A DNA stretch of 17,091 bases. Source: Acetobacteraceae bacterium (GTDB lineage: Bacteria > Pseudomonadota > Alphaproteobacteria > Acetobacterales > Acetobacteraceae). The notes beneath the pieces were generated by a model. The model searched no databases. It was not told the origin of the DNA and saw only the letters and a list, made by a program, of their open reading frames with translations. Made by a program: the position numbers and the translations under genes. Shown piece by piece: positions 14,523 through 17,091 of this stretch (within the stretch, counting starts at the first letter, position 1; each line of letters begins with the position of its first letter). Where the stretch lies: positions 137 through 17,227 of the forward strand of contig PLSZ01000580.1 in assembly GCA_003164305.1 (NCBI GenBank), given 5' to 3'.

Positions 14523-14546
14523 CGCGTGGGTAATCACCGCTGACGC
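14505..14546. repeat. 21-nt tandem duplication covering the sulfotransferase stop codon
   Basis: 14505-14525 (ATGGGCTATCATCGCTGACG plus C) is repeated at 14526-14546 with 17 of 21 bases identical. Each copy contains CGCTGACGC, so the TGA stop exists twice with the same spacing. It fills the 28-nt gap before the convergent dehydrogenase stop. The first copy encodes the protein's last five residues. Confidence 0.75.
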
Positions 14547-14550
14547 AGGC

Positions 14551-15609
14551 TCAGTAGCCGCGGTTCCAGTCGATGACGTTTTTGAGCGGCTCGCCGGCGA
14601 TATAGGCGGCCAGGTTTTCGCGGAAGATCTCAAAGGCGCCGTGCCGGTCCTGATCGCTGGCCCCGGAAACATGCGGCGTGATCAGCACTCTCGGGTCTGA
14701 CCACAGCCGTTCCATGGGTGGACGTTCGAACTCTCCGACATACACATCCAACGCGACGCCGCGCAGATGGTCACGGTCGAGCGCCTCGGCCAGCGCGTCC
14801 TCGTCGATGATCTCGCCGCGGGCGACGTTGACCAGGATGGCGCCGCGCTTCATGACGGCGAAGCGATCGCGGTTGAACAGGTTCGTCGTTTCCGGCGTCC
14901 ACTGGCAGCAGATCGCCACCACATCGCTGTCCGGCAGGAAGCGGTCGAGATCGTCCGCGCCGCCGATTTCGGAAAAACCCGGCGGCAATGGTTGATCCAC
15001 CGGTTTGCGGCGTCGCGTGCCGGCGACCCGTAATCCCAATGCCGCGCAAAGCCGCCCGACCTCGAGACCGATGCCGCCGGCACCGACGACGCAGGCGGTC
15101 TTGCCGTCCAGCAGCCACGGCCGATAAGCGCGCGCGTTGAACTCCCGCGCGGCGCGTTCCAGCGCGACCCGGTGCAGTCCCTTGGCGAAATGCATGATGC
15201 CGGCGACCGCGTATTCCGCGATCGCCAGGGTGTTGCCGGCTCCACGCGAGGTGGTAACGATCACGTCGCTGCCCCACAAATCGCTCTTGAGCAGGTTGCT
15301 CGCGCCGGCCGGCCGCTGATGAAACCATTTCAGTTTCGGTGCTCGGGACCGCAGATCGAATGGAAACGGCCAGCTTCCGAGGACGATCTCCGCCTCCGCC
15401 AGCAGTTGATCGCGCTCCTCACGCGTGCCGTGTCCCGTCGCGCCGGGCGCCAGATAGCGCGCGGCGCTGAACGCCGGCCAGGTATCCCGATATTCGCCGT
15501 CGAACCAGCCGCCGGCGTCGGTCAACCGCACCGCCGGATCGAGCGCTTCGATCTTCGTGCGATCCTCGGCGCCGACGTGAGTCAGTGTCACGATGTTCAA
15601 TGTTCGCAT
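14551..15609 (-). CDS. D-isomer-specific 2-hydroxyacid dehydrogenase
   Basis: 352 aa. The nucleotide-binding motif VVGAGGIGLEVGRL is at 174-187 and the catalytic triad is Arg264 (NVARGEIIDE), Glu293 (VGEFERPP) and His313 (TPHVSGAS). After strand 2 the sequence reads GTRRRKP (197-203) with no acidic residue at the usual NAD-selecting position, which favours NADP(H), as in glyoxylate/hydroxypyruvate reductases. It reduces 2-ketoacids to D-2-hydroxyacids or the reverse; the exact substrate is unknown. RPAGASNLLKSDLW (99-112) fits the substrate-domain region where GVD..D is seen in relatives. The ATG is preceded by GCGGAA about 7 nt upstream. It ends convergently 28 nt from the sulfotransferase stop. 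Confidence 0.92.
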   Translation of the reverse strand: MRTLNIVTLTHVGAEDRTKIEALDPAVRLTDAGGWFDGEYRDTWPAFSAARYLAPGATGHGTREERDQLLAEAEIVLGSWPFPFDLRSRAPKLKWFHQRPAGASNLLKSDLWGSDVIVTTSRGAGNTLAIAEYAVAGIMHFAKGLHRVALERAAREFNARAYRPWLLDGKTACVVGAGGIGLEVGRLCAALGLRVAGTRRRKPVDQPLPPGFSEIGGADDLDRFLPDSDVVAICCQWTPETTNLFNRDRFAVMKRGAILVNVARGEIIDEDALAEALDRDHLRGVALDVYVGEFERPPMERLWSDPRVLITPHVSGASDQDRHGAFEIFRENLAAYIAGEPLKNVIDWNRGY

Positions 15610-15638
15610 GGCGCGTTCCGCGGAGCTTTGGGACCGCG

Positions 15639-15665
15639 ATTATGCGATGGAATTTATCAGGACAA
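15639..15665 (-). promoter_or_regulatory. Possible promoter for the 2-hydroxyacid dehydrogenase
   Basis: On the minus strand TTGTCC (15665-15660) and CATAAT (15644-15639) lie 15 nt apart, about 30 nt before the ATG. The -10 matches at 5 of 6, but the spacer is short and the -35 matches only 4 of 6. Confidence 0.3.
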
Positions 15666-15757
15666 CAGACCGGTGGCGCGTCATGGCGGACGCTTGAACC
15701 AGATGGACGCGAGGCTTCCCTTGTCAGCCGGCGCCGGTCCGTTGTAGGGCCGAAGCG

Positions 15758-16120
15758 ATGATGCGGGATATTCGCCTGGCGTGCGGACTGTTCCTGGCGT
15801 TGCTGGCCATCGGGGCACAGCTGACGTTGGCGACCGCCATGCCGGCATCGGCGGTATCGTTGGCCGACGTCACGGTGCTTTGCCAGCACGATGGCGATAC
15901 CGATGCACCGCGCGCGCCGCCGCATCCCTCGCAAGACTGTCTGCTGTGCTTCTTCTGTCACAGCGCGATGGGTCCGGCCGGTCTGGTCGCCACGCCGCCT
16001 TTGGTGCCGATGCCGAGCACGATCTGGGTCGCCTGTGCCGTGGTGCTGCCACCCGCGACGGCCCCACCCGCGCGCGTCGTCCTGAACGCACGCCCCCGAG
16101 GTCCACCCGCCTTCGTCTGA
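15758..16120 (+). CDS. DUF2946-like small secreted Cys/His protein
   Basis: 120 aa with a signal peptide (IRLACGLFLALLAIGAQLTL then a small-residue cleavage zone near MPASA). The mature part has VLCQHDGDTDAP, a Pro-rich stretch and then SQDCLLCFFCHSAMG; the CxH...CxxCxxCH layout is the recognisable feature of DUF2946-type proteins. A second hydrophobic stretch (TIWVACAVVLP, ~87-97) may be a membrane segment. Members are commonly found, from general knowledge, next to copper or TonB-dependent uptake genes, and a metal-handling role is suspected but unproven. Two ATGs in tandem (15758 and 15761) could serve as start. It is followed after 64 nt by an exported protein, likely in one operon. Confidence 0.75.
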   Translation: MMRDIRLACGLFLALLAIGAQLTLATAMPASAVSLADVTVLCQHDGDTDAPRAPPHPSQDCLLCFFCHSAMGPAGLVATPPLVPMPSTIWVACAVVLPPATAPPARVVLNARPRGPPAFV

Positions 16121-16184
16121 GTTCCAGCGTTTCCCATGCGGCGTCCCCACGCGCCGCGCTGACTCATGACGAGGATGTTACAAA

Positions 16185-17091
16185 ATGAATTCCCGGCTTC
16201 TCCTGTTGACCGTGACCGCGAGTCCGCGGCGCGTGTTGCAATTCGCATGCCTTCTGCTGCCGTTCGCCGTGGTCGCGAGCATTCCAATCGCCGCCCACGC
16301 GCATGGCGTCGCGGGCGCCCGCTTGTTCGTCAGCACGTTGCTGATCGACGACCCGAACGTGGCCGATGAGGCGACCTTGCCGTTGTTCTTCTGGCTGCCG
16401 CAACCGACAAGCCCAGGAATCCAACCGGCGCAGCAGTATCAGCTGAATTTCGAGTTCGACAAACGCATCACCGAGAATTTCGGTTTCGCGATCAACGACG
16501 GATATTCCTGGCTGCGCACGCCCGGCATGAAGACCGTCAATGGCTGGCAGAACATCGAGGTGACCCTCAAGTACAAACCTTACGTCAACGCCGAGCACGA
16601 ATTCATGATGTCGGTCGGCGTGATCCGCGAACTGGCGCGCACCGGCGCGAACGGATCCAACGGAGCGGTCCTTGGAAACGATGACAGCGGCTCCACGACA
16701 CCGACAATTTACTTCGGCAAGGGTTTGGGCGACCTACCGATCGGCATGCTGCGGCCGCTGGCCATCACCGGAACGTTTGGCTACCAGATCGCCGACAAGA
16801 AGCTGAAATTCACCACCGACACGATGGGCGATGTGTCGTTCGACAACGGCGCCCCGAATATGTGGGTGGGCGGGATGAGCGTGCAATACAGCATGCTGTA
16901 CCTCCAGTCGCAGGTGAAGGATCTGAACCTGCCCGACTGGGTCGATAAGCTGACGCCCCTGGTGGAAATGACCTGGTCGTCCTCCGCCAGCAAGCCGAAC
17001 AACACGAGCACCCAGTATTTGTTCGGCGTCGGAGTGAACTACACGCAACGATTTTACGCCATGTCGCTGGAGATGCTGGTTCCGGGCAACC
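16185..17091 (+). CDS. Exported, probably outer-membrane beta-strand-rich protein of unknown function (3' truncated by window)
   Basis: An uninterrupted frame of at least 302 codons to the right edge. GAGG lies 10 nt before the ATG. A long signal peptide (hydrophobic FACLLLPFAVVASIPIAA) ends in an AHAHG site, cleaving after about residue 39. The mature start GVAGARLFVSTLLIDDPNVA and the later TIYFGKGLGDLP, MLRPLAITGTFGY and KLTPLVEMTW recur, as I recall, in a widespread proteobacterial family of uncharacterised exported proteins with alternating hydrophobic strands, consistent with a beta-barrel. No enzymatic motif is seen. It follows a DUF2946-like gene, hinting at metal uptake or efflux; I would not assign a function. 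The C-terminus is missing, so the closing aromatic strand cannot be checked. Confidence 0.8.
   Translation, partial: MNSRLLLLTVTASPRRVLQFACLLLPFAVVASIPIAAHAHGVAGARLFVSTLLIDDPNVADEATLPLFFWLPQPTSPGIQPAQQYQLNFEFDKRITENFGFAINDGYSWLRTPGMKTVNGWQNIEVTLKYKPYVNAEHEFMMSVGVIRELARTGANGSNGAVLGNDDSGSTTPTIYFGKGLGDLPIGMLRPLAITGTFGYQIADKKLKFTTDTMGDVSFDNGAPNMWVGGMSVQYSMLYLQSQVKDLNLPDWVDKLTPLVEMTWSSSASKPNNTSTQYLFGVGVNYTQRFYAMSLEMLVPGN

Overview
The window is GC-rich, densely coded chromosomal DNA. Its gene content (hydantoinase B, kynureninase, SDR, GMC oxidoreductase, AFG1/ZapE ATPase) and its short gaps filled with REP-like palindromes suggest an alphaproteobacterium, perhaps Rhodospirillales/Acetobacteraceae. 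That placement is an impression from protein style, not a computed result. I saw no rRNA, tRNA, CRISPR array, phage module or complete insertion sequence.

Layout. Positions 1-3500 hold catabolic genes: the 3' end of a hydantoinase B subunit (+), then a convergent SDR-kynureninase pair (-) whose frames overlap by 1 nt, then a flavin-reductase-like protein (-). Positions 3747-5966 hold a secreted SxxK serine hydrolase (-) and an FkbM methyltransferase (+), diverging from starts only 24 bp apart. Positions 6337-9730 hold a 2-gene minus-strand unit, an inositol-monophosphatase-type enzyme fused to a degenerate ADP-ribosylglycohydrolase-like domain and then a 2OG-Fe(II) oxygenase overlapping it by 4 nt (ATGA), with a divergent AFG1/ZapE ATPase (+). 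Positions 9731-10345 are a scrap zone: a REP palindrome, a near-perfect 20-bp palindrome, the C-terminal end of an IS481-like transposase and the tail of a GNAT acetyltransferase. Positions 10296-15609 hold a GMC oxidoreductase (-), a Ste24-like M48 membrane protease (+), a PAPS-type sulfotransferase (+) and a D-2-hydroxyacid dehydrogenase (-). Positions 15758-17091 hold a DUF2946-like secreted Cys/His protein followed by an exported, probably outer-membrane protein of unknown function that runs off the window edge.

There is no single large operon; the genes look like small independent transcription units of housekeeping and accessory metabolism. The least ordinary locus is the phosphatase/ADP-ribosylglycohydrolase-like fusion coupled to the 2OG oxygenase. 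A second theme is repeat structure at gene ends: at least five related REP-like hairpins with a TCGAG-type loop, one long inverted REP pair, and three short tandem-repeat arrays that abut or contain a stop codon.
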